DNA from: Hyperoodon ampullatus
Lineage: Eukaryota > Chordata > Mammalia > Artiodactyla > Ziphiidae
Assembly (NCBI GenBank): GCA_949752795.1
Contig: OX457058.1
Span: 34,102,587-34,166,586 of the forward strand
Direction of reading: 5' to 3'
DNA: 64,000 bases
The translations under genes and the position numbers were made by a program. The notes under the pieces were generated by a model. It had not been told where the DNA came from. It did not search any database and saw only the letters and a program-made list of their open reading frames with translations. Every line of letters starts with the position of its first letter. Positions within the stretch are counted from its first letter, which is position 1. Shown here piece after piece: positions 43,036-55,318 of this stretch.

Positions 43036-44840
43036 GGGGGGCGGGAAAGAAGAGGACTTGGGAAAAGTGTCACCAAGAGTATAGTGGATACTGTTACTGG
43101 TCTGTCCAGCATCACTGCCACCACTGGAGAGCAGCCATGAAGTGTCATTCAGAGGGACCTTTGTCCAGTTCCAGGAGTGGGTCCTGACTGGCATAGCTGC
43201 TCACTATGACAATCTCTCTGATTTTAGTGATGTATTCAGGAAAGGTCACTTGAACAAATTCAAACCAACTCAGGGCCCTCCCAGCCCTCTTTCATGGTGG
43301 TGGAAGGAGAATTTTTTTTCCTACTTGGATTCTGTGTCAGCTATCCTGGAGGTTAGGAAAAGAAGCCCAAGTGATTGCAGTCTTTATTTTATTTTATTTT
43401 TTTACTATAAACCTCACAGTGATATTTGACTTATCAAATTATTCGATTGAATTACATGAAGATTTTTTTGAATTGAAGTGGGAAAAATAATTTGATTTAA
43501 AAGAAAGAGAGCTAACAAATACAATGTAATTTCAGAGTATTGTTTATTATTCTCCAGAAAATCATTTTGTTATTATTATTTATTTAACTTCAATGTTCAT
43601 TGTCCAAGAAGTGTGTTGACTCCAAGAAATATTTTTTAAATGGAATATTCTGAGGACATCATTGTGGGAAAATGTTGAGTATCCTTGGTCTTTTCTGCTC
43701 ATTGTGGATGTTTTCTAGAAGATGGCTCATCTTAGATACACTTCAGGCTTCTTATAAATTAGCAGTCAATCCTTTACAATACTGTATTTCTTAACTCTCT
43801 TGGTTTTTCTTGGGTAACTCTTATTGGAGAGAGAGCTCCTATAATTACCTGTGACATGAAATTCTTTATCGGCCATTTCCCAGCACTAAGAGTACGGTGT
43901 GAGTGGCTTCTGTTCAGTCCAGCCTCCAGGTAAGAGCATATGGATGTCCTCTCTGAACAGGTGTTTTGGGGAAGCTGCCATAACTTTCAGGACTCAAATC
44001 CAGAATTTCTTGCATGACGTGTTTCATGCAGTAGTGGTCAGATCATCACCTGCTGTGCTTCATTGAACTTGGTGCTGAGTATGTCTGAGTGAGACTTCTC
44101 TGCCTCTATTGTCATCCTGGACCACAATCCCTCTCCTAGTTCTTGCCCTCTTGTCCATTTGTTCTGACCCTGTGGAGTGACAGATTCTCCTGTGGAGGAC
44201 AGCAGTGTCTCCATGTGTCAGCTCCTTTCTTTCCAGGGACACTAGTGGTCCCAGGTAAAGAATGCTTGTGAGCTGTGCACAATGAGCGGACACATTTTAA
44301 AAATGGGACAGGGTTTTAAAGATTGATGAGTTCAATGTCTCATCAAGTGTGGAAACAACTGCCAGAAAATCCCTGACATGCTGTCACCTTGTGTTAGACA
44401 AAGTCCCTCCAGTGACAGGACAGTTATATGAAATTCGTGGAACCAGATTTTAGGATTCAGAGAGGTCTTAAACATGATCTAAGGTAGTATTTCTCAAGGT
44501 CAGGTCCATGGATCACTTGTATCTATCATTTTGGATGTTTGTTGAAGATTCAGGTCCTTGGACCCTACTACCTACTGAATCATACGCTATGGGGGTAAAG
44601 TCCATGCACCTGGCTAGAAGAGATGATTCTCTCTCTCTCTCTCTCTCTTTTTTTACATTTATCCAACAAATAGAAGAGCTGATTCTTAACTACACTGACA
44701 TCAGAGATGAACTATACTAGACGAACTCCCCTATCCAATTCTCAAACAACCTGGACGTTGATGCATGTCACAGACTTTCCCCAGAAAGAGATATATATGC
44801 CCTACTCCCCCACCCCATATATCCTATTATATTATTCTTC
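43036..44840. other. Intergenic, single-copy
   Basis: No gene or RNA is supported. A CT microsatellite lies at 44628-44648. Confidence 0.45.
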
Positions 44841-44844
44841 TTGG

Positions 44845-45200
44845 GCTGCTATAACAAAATACCATAAGCTGCGCGGCTTAAACAACAGATATTTATTTCT
44901 CACAGTTCTTGAGAAGTCCAAGATCAATGTGCCAGCAGATTCAATGTTTGATTAAGGTTCCTGTCCTGGGTTGTAGACAGCAGCGATCTTCTTGCTGTAG
45001 CCTCATGTGGCAGAGAGAGAGTGAGCTCTGTTCTCTTCCTCTTCTTATAAGAGAGCTAATGTTATCATGAGAGCTCTACCCTCATGACCTCAGCTCCACT
45101 GAATTACCTCCTAAAGGTCCCACTTCCAAATACCATCACACTGGGGATTAAGGCTTCAACATGAATTTGGGGGAAACACAAACATTCAGTTGATAACATT
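44845..45200 (-). mobile_element. MaLR LTR (MLT1/MST-like)
   Basis: Reverse strand: gggctgctataacaaaatac, cggcttaaacaacagatatt, ttctcacagttcttgag; later cctcatgacctcagc and ttcaacatgaatttggggg. A further 3' piece of the same kind lies at about 45650-45710. Confidence 0.7.
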
Positions 45201-46095
45201 GTGCTCCTGTTCCTCCTGCCCAACCACCACCAAATTCCTGTCCTTCTTACCTCAAAGTACATTCATTCTATCTTCCTGTGAAAGTAGTGTCCCCAAGGTT
45301 CTGAATGCCCCTGCCCCCTGGCTTTGGGAGATCCCACTCCCATGGCTCTGGGCAGAGACTGGCTGGCTTATTGAAGCTGAGGCGATGGCCTCGATGACCT
45401 GTGAATTGCTTTCATGGTCAATCTCCCCTTTGTGCTGAAGAATAGTGCATGTTTGAAGCCTACCTTCATTCTTCTTATTGTCTCTGTTTCCTTTAGTCCC
45501 AGCTGGCCATGTGTCTGCTGGTATAATCCCATTGCTACTCCAGGATTCCACTGAGATGACCAATTAGGTCTTTGGTTCACATCCACACTAATTTTTTTAA
45601 GCAAATGATTTGATCAGCCACATTAAAGGCTTCTTTGCCAAAGACCGTCATAGTGGGGATTATAATTTCAGCATATGAATTTGGTGAGGTATAAACATTC
45701 AGTTCATACAACTATCGTTTATCTAGTTGGAGGAGTCAATGTCATGGACTTTTTAAAGCCAAGAGCCTCCTTGAGTTAGGCTTCTCACATTGTGACCTAC
45801 ACATTGCTCTTGGTGTATCAAGGGGTCCTCGTGTAACTTGGCAGTTTTAGAGAAAAAATGATGAAACAATTCTACTTACATTTTTTTTTATAAATTCAAA
45901 GTGTAATATTATTCGTAAATTTAAAATTTCATTGCACTCCTAGTTATTCTATTATAAAGGCTGTTGAAGCGATCCAAGAAATGCTTGGGTGAGTTAGTCC
46001 CAGCTCCCATTCAGCTAACAGCCCCGTGTTTCCCCATGTTGTTTGTATTTGACAAGTGGTTAGCCCATTTGTTTTTGTTTTTGTTTTCTGTTTTG
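45201..46095. other. Intergenic
   Basis: Contains a second MaLR-like fragment at about 45650-45710 (gggattataatttcagcat, aaacattcagttcata) and a TTTTG-rich run at 46068-46095. No gene is recognised. Confidence 0.45.
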
Positions 46096-46299
46096 TTTTT
46101 TTTTTTCGCGGTATGCGGGCCTCTCACTGTTGTGGCCTCTCCCCTTGTGGAACACAGGCTCTGGACGCACAGGCTCAGCGGCCATGGCTCACGGGCCCAG
46201 CCGCTCTGCAGCATGTGGGATCTTCCCAGACCGGGGCAGGAACCCGTGTCCCCTGCATCGGCAGGCGGACTCTCAACCACTGCGCCACCAGGGAAGCCC
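46096..46299 (-). mobile_element. CHR SINE, short form
   Basis: Poly-T then cgcggtatgcgggcctctca at the left and ccagggaagcccc at the right. No clear target duplication is seen. Confidence 0.94.
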
Positions 46300-46593
46300 C
46301 CCACTTATATTTTTACATTACTACATTGAAACTAATGTCTAGTGTGGAAATCAGAGGTTAGGAGGGCTGAATGCAAAAGGCCTGCCCAGAAACTGCCAAG
46401 AGATGGAAGAACTGGCCTGAGTACCCCCTGTCTACCACATCCTTCAGTGTAGGTGAGAATAGGACTGAGGAAGGGAGGGGACCTTGCAGAGTCATAGCCA
46501 AAGCCTGGGGCTTTGCATACTTCTCCTCCAGGCAAAATGAGAAGTGCTCTAAGAATCACTTACAGAGATTTGGACATTCAGTAATGTCTGTGT

Positions 46594-46969
46594 GACTTCC
46601 CTGGTGACACAGTGGTTAAGAATCCGCCTGCCAATGCAGGGGACATGGGTTTGATCCCTGGTCCGGGAAGATCCCACATGCCACGGAACAACTAAGCCTG
46701 TGTGCCACAAATACTGAGCCTGTGTTCTAGAGCTCACAAGTCACAACTACTGAACCTGTGAGCCACAACTACTGAGCCTGTGCGTCTAGAGCTCTTGTTC
46801 CACAGCAAGAGAAGCCACTGCGGTGAGAAGCTCGCGCACCACAAGGAAGAGTAGCCCCCACTTGACGCCACTAGAGAAAGCCCGCGTGCAGCAACGAAGA
46901 CCCAACGCAGCCAAAAATAAATAAATAAGTAGATAAATAAATAAATTTATTTTAAAAACCCCAAAACTA
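46594..46969 (+). mobile_element. CHR SINE, long form
   Basis: gacttccctggtgacacagt at the start and an AAATA-rich tail. It carries an internal duplication of the 'cacaactactgagcctgtg' module, making it longer than its relatives. The target duplication taatgtcYgtgtga lies on both sides (46970-46983 at the right). Confidence 0.95.
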
Positions 46970-46983
46970 TAATGTCCGTGTGA

Positions 46984-48071
46984 GTGGGGGGCAGCGGGCT
47001 TCTCAATCCCCGGCTAGACATCTGTGTAGGCAGTGAATTGCCCCTATATGCTATCTGTGCCTGTTCAAACAAAAGAAAAGAGGGGAGGGCGATGGCAGAT
47101 AGGGGGGTAACAGCAAACGCCCTCCATCCCCATCCCTCTTATCTGGTGGGACAGAGTGGGCAGATTACCTGCTTTTCAAGTGGACACCATGGAAGAGTGT
47201 CAGGCTTGAGTCACTTTGATGGTATCTCACCAAAGTGGGCTGTCAGTCAAGCAGGAGCAGATGTAGGCTCACCAGAAAACAAGAGGATAAGGGCATCTCT
47301 CTGGAGGTAGGAGCTGGGGAGGGGACTTACTGAGGGATTAAGCTGGAGTGACTCTCCCAAGTAATAAAGAAAATGAGCGTGAGGAAGCCACCTATGGAGT
47401 CCCCAAAGGAACCCATGTGTGTCTCACAAAATAGCCTCCTGTACAGAGCACATTGGCTGCCAGAACAGCAATAACGCCTATTAAATAAAAACATCTTTGC
47501 ACCTTTTCTCTGATTTATCCTCCTCTGCCCTAAGGTGGGAGAAAAAAGAGAGAGGGAGAAGTGCTCCAGAGAGCATGTATCATATCGTGCTCAAGTCTCT
47601 GGTCTGATGCCTGGCAGGTCCTGGGGAACAGGAGACGGGTGACATGAGATCTGGTAAGTGATTGAAATTCAAAACCAACTGGGCTAGACTGGGCTGTTAA
47701 CTATCACATAAGTACTGGAAAGTGACTGAAAAGCTATGAGATTTGCCCAAAACGTCCTTAAATGGATGAGAAAGGAGAGATCTGACTTATTGAGTTTGAA
47801 AACAAAGATGAGAGAAAAACAAAAACCATTTCCTGTTGTGCTTATCTAGTTTGGACTCTTCAATAAATAAAGTTACACGCTTGAGTGGTCAATATCTTAA
47901 GTAGCGTGAATTTGTCACCTAAGGAGCAAAGATCACAATTTTTAAGGTTGAGAATGTGATACCAGGGATTCAATTATGGGACAAACAACTCGATCATAAA
48001 GAGCTTAATTTTTCTCAAAGCAATAATTTACTTTCTTCATTGAAGAGAGAATCTTATATTGGATATGTTTT
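46984..48071. other. Intergenic, single-copy
   Basis: Nothing recognised. Confidence 0.45.
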
Positions 48072-48084
48072 AAAGTCACATCTA

Positions 48085-48437
48085 GGGGTCCCCAGGTGGC
48101 GCAGTGGTTAAGAATCCGCCTGCCAACTCAGGGGACACAGGTTCGATCCCTGGTCTGGGATGATCCCACATGCTGAGGACTAGCTAAGCCCATGCGCCAT
48201 AACTACAGAACCTGCACTCTAGAGCCCACGAGCCACAGCTGCTGAGCCCACGTGCCACAGCTACTGAAGCCTGTGCGCCTAGAGCCTGTGCTCCGCAACA
48301 AGAGAAGCCACAGCAGTGAGAAGCCCGTGCACTCCAATGAAGAGTAACACTGCTCGCCGCAACTAGGAAAAGCCTGTGCACAGCAACGAAGACCCAACGC
48401 AGTGAAAAATAAAATAACTAAATGAATAAATTTTTAA
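48085..48437 (+). mobile_element. CHR SINE, long form
   Basis: ggggtccccaggtggcgcag at the start and an A/T-rich tail. The target duplication aaagtcacatcta is perfect at 48072-48084 and 48438-48450. Confidence 0.96.
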
Positions 48438-48450
48438 AAAGTCACATCTA

Positions 48451-49407
48451 TATGCTGCAACACGCTATGAAGAAATTCTGTTTAGATCCAAGTGTAACTG
48501 AAGACCATTTTTCTCTAAAGATAACAACGACGGCAACAATCATAATAAATTTAGCACTGCCTGTGTGCTAAGTTCTGTCTAAGGTGCTTTGTGTTTATCA
48601 ACTCAGTATGTATAAAATATATATACTTTTATAAAGATAAAAGTTTCTGATGTTCCTATTTTTGAAAATTCTTTACAAACTACAAAGGCTGCATGATTAA
48701 CAGAGGATATTACTGATATTGCAAGAATAACAATCACTAATATAATAAGAATGTTTCCTTGTTTCAGAAGTTGACTCGTGCATTATGTTAATGTGAATTT
48801 AAGAAAAAAAATGTTGTGTGCAGCATGTTTTTAAATCACAGCCTATCTTGTTGCTTCTTCAACGGGCAGCCTGTTGGAGACCATGGCCCTCTCTTCCAAC
48901 CCATCCATATCTGGGGATTCTGGGTTCCTTCTGTGTGTGTCCAGACATTTTTTCTTGTGCACCTATGATGGAATCCTCCATACTAAACCTGAATCCTGCC
49001 TGTGTTGGTATAATGTCCTCAACTCTATTGTGAAACATGAAAATACTTCTCCTTGGGAGGGATCAGATCTTGTTCACCCTCCAGCTCCAGCCAGCACATT
49101 AAGTCCCGTGGGCTGACTTCTCTAGAATTGCATTGGGTGTCATTTCCAATTGCAAATAAGAACTCCAACGATTTGTTTTCAGAAGCAAAGCCATCTGCCT
49201 ATGTCCAGCCTGACTTCATGCCTTGATGATACCCCTCCACACGTGGCCAGTGTGGTCAGCTGAACACTTAACCCTTTCGGGAAGTACTCACTACCCAGGG
49301 CTCGCTGTCTTCACTGGCATAGAACCTGCTCCCACCCGCTGGACTAGAAACGTTCATTATTCAGAAGGCTTTGGGTAGAGGGCTCAGAAGGTTCTGGCGC
49401 CACCTAA
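48451..49407. other. Intergenic
   Basis: A weak MIR relic lies at about 48540-48620 (cctgtgtgctaagttctgtc). Otherwise nothing is recognised. Confidence 0.4.
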
Positions 49408-49625
49408 TACATCTTAGTGTTTGTTGAGCACTGCACTCCAGGTTCTGTGGTAAGCACTTTACACGCATTATATCATTTAATTCTCACAATGACCTTTTAG
49501 GTTACAGACTATTAAACTCATTTTGGAGGGAAAAAAATAATCTATACAACTCATTTAAGATCACACAGTTTGTAAGTGGTGGCGGTGGTATTTGAACTAG
49601 TGCAAACTGTCTTCAGAACTCACAC
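49408..49625 (-). mobile_element. MIR SINE
   Basis: Reverse-strand MIR: gtaagcactttacacgcatt, atcatttaattctcacaatg, agatcacacagtttgtaagt and gtatttgaactagtg. Confidence 0.85.
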
Positions 49626-50735
49626 TCTTAAATAAAAATGCTTTACATATTTTCCTATTGTCCTCCTTACACTTGCACTTGGGCTAATGCAGTTTAAACC
49701 CGAGTCTACTCAAGCCCTAAACGGTTGCCTACGAGTCCTTTCAGTGCAGGCAGTCCATCTGTATAGCTCATTTTTTCTCACACTTTGAACAAACGATAAA
49801 CCATGCTATTTGATTCTACATCAGGAAGGACGTGTGGTCAAAAGTATCTAAATAATGTCCTCAGCCCAGTGCTTCGCTTCACCTTTAAGGATACAACAAA
49901 GAGTCTGAACTGATGAATTACGTACTCATTCTTCTTCGCCACACATTTGGACCTGTTTCGTAGAAATAAATAATTGGATGTGAATTTAGCATCAGACCTC
50001 CAGATGGCACCAGAGAACCAGAAAAACCAGGATTCCATTTCCAAAGATCCTTTGTGTTGTTTACAGGAGTCAGGCAGGCCGACGGAAACCGCCCTGTTTG
50101 TCACTAGTCACCATCTACAACACCCTCCCAGGAAGGGAGGTGATGAGGCTCTTTGCTAATGCCCATTGCTGTTATAGATTCGTGACTGTGGAAATCTAAT
50201 GCAAAAAAACTGCAAGCTTTGTCTTCTTGCAGGACCCCTAGAGATGCATTCTCTGGGCTCTCTTTGGAACAAATTTGGGGAGTGCTCAAAGATATGTCAC
50301 TACAGAGCTGACTTATGAAAGTTTTTGTTGCAAAGTCATCAGATATACAAAAATATCTGCTAGAAAAGCAGGAACATAAAAAGTCTACACAACCTTAGAC
50401 TTTGTGGTTTATTCTCTTTTAAGATAGCAAGTCCTGCTATGGTTTTCATCAAGTGACAGAAAAAGACCAGATTGAAAACTGTAGCAAAGAGTCTGGGGGA
50501 TGATTCACTAACTACAGGGTGAATTTGCATCAATATGCAATCAGAGACCTGCACACACATTGTCTTCAAACCAATGAAGGAGAAGGCCTGGCTCAGCTGA
50601 CAGGGAACTGGCAGTTCTAACAGACAGTTGCTACCCAACTTACCTTCCTCCATCTGTTATTAGCTGATCTTGCAGACACAGGTTCTACCCAAGAAAGCAA
50701 AGAGGCACCCTGACCTGCACCCTGCCCCTGCTATA
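49626..50735. other. Intergenic, single-copy
   Basis: Nothing recognised. Confidence 0.45.
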
Positions 50736-51190
50736 GAGTAAGTCTCCTATATACGAACGAGTTCCGTCCCGAGAGCACGTTCATAAGTCTAATTTGTTCG
50801 TAAGTCCAACAAAGTTAGCCTAGGTCCCCAACTAACACAATTGGCTTTTAGTACTGCACTGGAATAGGTTTATAATAATTTTCACACAAATAATACATAA
50901 AAACCAAACACAAAGTAAAGAGAACATTTTGACTCTTACAGTACCATACCTTGAGAAGTACAGTAGCACAGTACAACAGCTGGCATCCAGGGGCTGGCAT
51001 CGAGTGAACAGGCAAGAAGAGTTAGTGACTGGAGGAGGGAGAGGAGGTGGGAGATGGTAGAGCTGAAGGATCGTCAGCGATAGGAGACGGAGGGCGAGCT
51101 GCAGTTTCACTCATGCCTGACGTTGATGGAACGCACGTTCGTATCTTTGAAAGTTTGCAACTTGAAGGTTCGTATGTAGGGGACTTACTG
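50736..51190 (+). mobile_element. Tigger-like MITE, copy 2
   Basis: 455 bp flanked by TA (50734-50735 and 51191-51192). The end inverted repeats begin GAGTAAGTCTCCTA (left) and CAGTAAGTCCCCTAC (right, reversed). It shares the outer about 270 bp and 70 bp with 13013-13490 but has a different, GA-rich middle, so the two are differently deleted or recombined derivatives. Confidence 0.85.
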
Positions 51191-51389
51191 TACTGCACAT
51201 CTAGTCTTCCACAAGGAAGTCACAGACTAGGGAAGCATGGGTCATAGTCAACCTCCTCACCCCCCAGCAGCATCAGCACCTTTGATCCTACATTCATGGT
51301 TGAATTCTGCAACACCAAGACACTCGCCATAGCTAGACTCCAGTGTGCAAGGGGAGACCTGGAAGGTTCTTTTCCTGCCTCACCCCCGG

Positions 51390-51560
51390 CTCTGTCTCAT
51401 CTCTCAGTTCATACGTCACTTCACTGGAGAGATCTCTCCTCACTGTTCTGTCTACAATGATTCCCAGTCACTCTCTCCATCTCCCTTCTTACTTTCATCT
51501 AGCCCTTTCCAAAGTAAGAATCATCTCATTTTATATTTTCCTGCCCCTGCCCCCGCCAGA
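51390..51560 (+). mobile_element. L2 fragment
   Basis: catacgtcacttcactggag, gatctctcctcactgttctg and cccttcttactttcatctag match the L2 3' ORF region. It is diverged. Confidence 0.5.
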
Positions 51561-51677
51561 GTTTACGGTTGAAGCAAGCAGGAACCTTTTCAGTCTGGCT
51601 CCTTCTGTATAGCCAGCCTTGGCATGTTGGAGAAAGCTCAGGATTGATTGAATGAAGGATTGAATGATGACTGATAA

Positions 51678-51782
51678 GCTGGTTCATTTCTTTATTTTCT
51701 TCTGGTTGTGAAATTGGTTTAAAATATGGTTTGGGATCAAAGCCATTGCCAGAGAATATTTTATCAACATAAATAACTGAAT
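51678..51782 (+). repeat. 105-bp direct repeat, copy 1
   Basis: From gctggttcatttctttattt to atcaacataaataactgaat. It is identical base for base to 53015-53119. Confidence 0.98.
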
Positions 51783-52204
51783 TATGCCGTAGCAAAAGGC
51801 AGTGTATAACAAGAGGAGATTGTAGATAAACTAAAAGAATATATTCACTCCAGTGATGGAGCCATGAGACATGTTTTGAATAGTGGTGAAAAAGAGAATC
51901 CAAAGGCATAAGAGTCTTGCCGATGAATAGTTGCACAAAACGGTGTATATTTCTATGAAAATAAGTATATCTGGGCTCAGAAAGGGCAGAGTAACATTGT
52001 CACTATCTCAGGTTTATTTTGCTATTTTATCTAGAGTTGCACAATCACACGAAACCTCTACTAACTCCCCAATCCAGAAGGGCGTGAGGAACGCTTTGGA
52101 TTCTTTCTGTATTTACAGTCTTGTGCATCACAGATTGCATTCTAACAGCCTTCCAGATGAGCTGGAAAAGGTCATCTGTCAGTACCTCCAGAAAGTTTTC
52201 TTAG
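51783..52204. other. Intergenic
   Basis: No gene is supported. An open frame of 93 codons at 51931-52212 has no recognisable relatives and runs into an L2 relic. Confidence 0.4.
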
Positions 52205-52440
52205 ACTCTTAGCTCTGGTTCCTAGGCCATCTCACTCTGTATTTCTCTTTCATTGCACTGATCATAATTGTAATTAACAAGGGAGTTGTGGAATTTGTGA
52301 TCTAACCTCTTTTACCTCCCTTGGAATGTAGGCCCCTTGAAGGCAGCGACTGTGTCTGTTCCTGTTCAGTGCTACCTTCCCAACCCTGAGCCCAAGGCCT
52401 GGGAAATCAAAAGTCATCAATTAAATATTGGTTGAATGAA
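52205..52440 (+). mobile_element. L2 3' end
   Basis: cttggaatgtaggccccttg, aaggcagcgactgtgtctgt and the (TGAA)n end attggttgaatgaatga are the classic L2 3' terminus. Confidence 0.8.
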
Positions 52441-52445
52441 TGAAT

Positions 52446-52610
52446 AGATACATTGAGCACTTTTTATGCTCCAAGTACTTTACTACATTCTTACCCACAT
52501 TTTTTGCCATTTCATCTCATACAATCCTGTCTAGTAGATGTCAGTTTTACCCTCTTTTGACAGATGAGAAACTGAGGCTTAAAAAGATGAAGCAATATAA
52601 TTAAACAACA
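52446..52610 (-). mobile_element. MIR SINE
   Basis: Reverse-strand MIR: ttgagcactttttatgctcc, aagtactttactacattc and gacagatgagaaactgaggc. Confidence 0.75.
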
Positions 52611-53014
52611 GCTGAACAATAACATTTACAACAAGTCACCCGTTTCAAATGCTACTTCACTGAGTTGTGTGGATTATTTTGGAAAAAGGAGGTCTTGGCA
52701 AAGAAATGCCTGGAAGCACATCCCATCTTGAGAGAGTAACGATCTGTGACACCCTTCAAGGTGTTGAGGAGTTGAGGATTAGTTAGGATAGAGCACATAA
52801 AACACATAGCACAGTGCCTTGCATATTGTAAATTCTCTACAAATATTATGAATTAGTAAATGGAAGGGGAGGAAACATCTCTCAAAGGGGGATAAAAATG
52901 CATTTGATCAAATTTAATATTCAACCTGATGAAAAGTGCTGTTTATACTTCTGTGTCCATCAGTATGGTGGTCTAGGGATTCTGAAAACTTCTGCTACTG
53001 CAAAATAAATAGTT

Positions 53015-53119
53015 GCTGGTTCATTTCTTTATTTTCTTCTGGTTGTGAAATTGGTTTAAAATATGGTTTGGGATCAAAGCCATTGCCAGAGAATATTTTA
53101 TCAACATAAATAACTGAAT
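53015..53119 (+). repeat. 105-bp direct repeat, copy 2
   Basis: Exact copy of 51678-51782. It is bracketed by aataaatag at 53004-53012 and 53120-53128, so it looks like an insertion with a 9-bp target duplication, followed by an AATAA-rich stretch to about 53160. Confidence 0.98.
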
Positions 53120-53160
53120 AATAAATAGCATAATAAATAAAAAGAATAATAAATAAAAAG

Positions 53161-53639
53161 CATATCATATAACCGTTGCTGAACTTTCCAGAAAGTAAAG
53201 TGCTAAACTATCCTAGTGGGGACTGAATCCAGGATGTAAAAATGCACAGACCTGGGAGCGTCACTGAGGACAGCAAATGGGAGAACAAGAGATTAGGGCT
53301 TTGCCTGAGGAGGAGGGGGGATGAACTTGAGACACCCCATCACATCAGGACACTTAAAGTGGATACTCCCTCAAAAAGGGAGTTAAAACATTTACGCCTG
53401 CTGTTGCAGAGCATCAACAAGGAAATCTGCTCATCTCCACAGGCTCTGGACTGGGGAGAACAAACAGACAGACAGACAAGAAGCCAAAAAAAGTAAAACA
53501 AAACAAAACAAAATTTTTCACTCAGAAAAACTGTAACCCAAAATGAGACCACATTTGAGCTTGGAGTGTGACTAGTTGCTGCCTGCAGGGCCATGACAAT
53601 CCCCAGCTAAGAAAATGAAATTAAAATGGTATTGGGTTG
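53161..53639. other. Intergenic
   Basis: No recognised element. An open frame of 84 codons at 53242-53496 has no family resemblance. Confidence 0.4.
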
Positions 53640-54730
53640 GTAGTGCCCTTGACTAAACAGAAGCAAATGCAGATCGTTTCTGGAGAAAACGATCCTCTAC
53701 CCAGAGTCCTCAGGGTTCCCAGAGAATAAATTTAGCCAAGTACAAACTCATAAACAAAAAATTTCCAAACCAACTGCTATGAATTTGAGGATTGGCAGAA
53801 CTCTTAAAAGAATAAAAATAGTGGGTATATTTTCCAATAGTAGACAAAAGATGGTAGAATAAGAGTGCATATGTGGGCAGTTAATCAAAAGTAAGCAAAA
53901 AGAGAGAGAAAAGAATACAAAAATATTAAAATAACATAAAATAATTTCAGATAAATACAACTAAATAATTGAGAACACAAAAAGATGAAGGATCTAAACA
54001 CATCTGTTAAGAGGCACAAATTGTGTTATAAGATTAAAAAGACACCAAATTTAGCTATCTGCTGACTATAAGAGACTAAAATACCATATAAGGACATTGA
54101 AATGACAGAAATATCAAAAGCAAAAGGTGAAAAGAGATACACCAGGAAAATGTTAACCAAAAGGAAGCTGATGTCTATTAATATCAAACAAAATGGTTTT
54201 TGAGACAAAACATCGATGAGTGTAGAATATCACTAACTAATAATGAAAGTGTTAGTTCATCAGAGAGAGAGAGAATTCTAAACACAGTTACCTAAAATTG
54301 CATCAAAGTATATAAAACTAATTACAAGGAAACGGTGACAAATTCATCAGTATATTAAGAAATTTCACTGCCCATATCAGTAGTAATTGTAAGTCGAACA
54401 CACACACAGACACACAAATTGGAAACTTTGATAACACGGTTAATAAGGTAGATTTTAATGGACATATATAGCATCTGACAAGGAATACAATTTTTCTCGA
54501 ATACACATGGAACAGTTATAAAATTTGGATAAGTCTTAAGCCATAAAGCAAGCCTCAACACATTTAAAATAATTATTTTCATACATGACACATTGTCTCA
54601 CCATAGTGCAATGAAACTGGAAAGCAATAACACAATGATAATGAAAAATGAACCATGTGCTCAGGCATTTAAAAACTCATGAATCAAATACCCCAAAATG
54701 GAACTCTATAAACACATTAGCATTGAATGC
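53640..54730 (+). mobile_element. Old L1 fragment (ORF1-ORF2 junction region)
   Basis: Diverged L1M landmarks: ctatgaatttgaggattgg, then ttaaccaaaaggaagctgat, atacacatggaacagttata and gcaatgaaactggaaagcaa, which correspond to the L1 endonuclease region. There is no intact frame. Confidence 0.6.
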
Positions 54731-54949
54731 TAATAAAAGCACTACAATCATATTACAATATGATGTTTTGATTATTTAGCCTATGAGATTATGAAGAATA
54801 AAAACAGGTTTGGGGTAATTTAGGCAACTCTTATGGACACATTCTTAAAGTCTTGAGTGCTTCCAGATGAGTCTATTTTATCGTGAACTGATGTCCATCT
54901 TGGCATGATTTTTATTTCAGTATAGCAGCTCTAGTATCACCATCTCTAA
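54731..54949. other. Intergenic
   Basis: Nothing recognised. Confidence 0.4.
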
Positions 54950-55318
54950 CTTCCCCTCCAAGTTCTTATGTTGAAGTCCTAACACCCAATACCTCAAAAT
55001 GTGGCTAGATTTGGAGATAAGCCAAGTTAATTAATTTAAAGAGGCAATTAAAGAAAAATGAGAATGAGGCCATTGTGTGGACCCTAACCTAACTTGACTG
55101 ATGTTCTCATGAAAAAAAAAACACATACCCACAAACCATGTGAGGACATAGCAAGAAGGTGGCCGTCTGCAAACCAAGGAGAGAGGCCTTGGAAGAAATT
55201 GAACCTGCCAACACCTTGATCTGGTTCACAGTCTCCAGAATTGTGAGAAAATAAATCTCTGCTTTTTAAGCCACCCAGTCTGTGGAATTTTGTTGTGGCA
55301 GCCCCAGCTGACTCATAC
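54950..55318 (+). mobile_element. MLT1 solo LTR (ERVL-MaLR)
   Basis: Near-complete MLT1A-like LTR: cttatgttgaagtcctaaca, atgtgaggacatagcaagaa, ggtggccgtctgcaaacc, gagaaaataaatctctgc (polyadenylation signal) and ccccagctgactcataca. Confidence 0.88.

Noticed and set aside
45201..45610. Overlapping open frames of 80-100 codons on both strands
   Set aside because: Both strands open with no family match, next to MaLR LTR pieces; probably old retroelement or chance.
51931..52212. 93-codon open frame with plausible composition
   Set aside because: No family resemblance, no splice or promoter context, and it leads directly into an L2 3' end.
53242..53496. 84-codon open frame
   Set aside because: No recognisable motif; surrounded by repeats and single-copy non-coding DNA.
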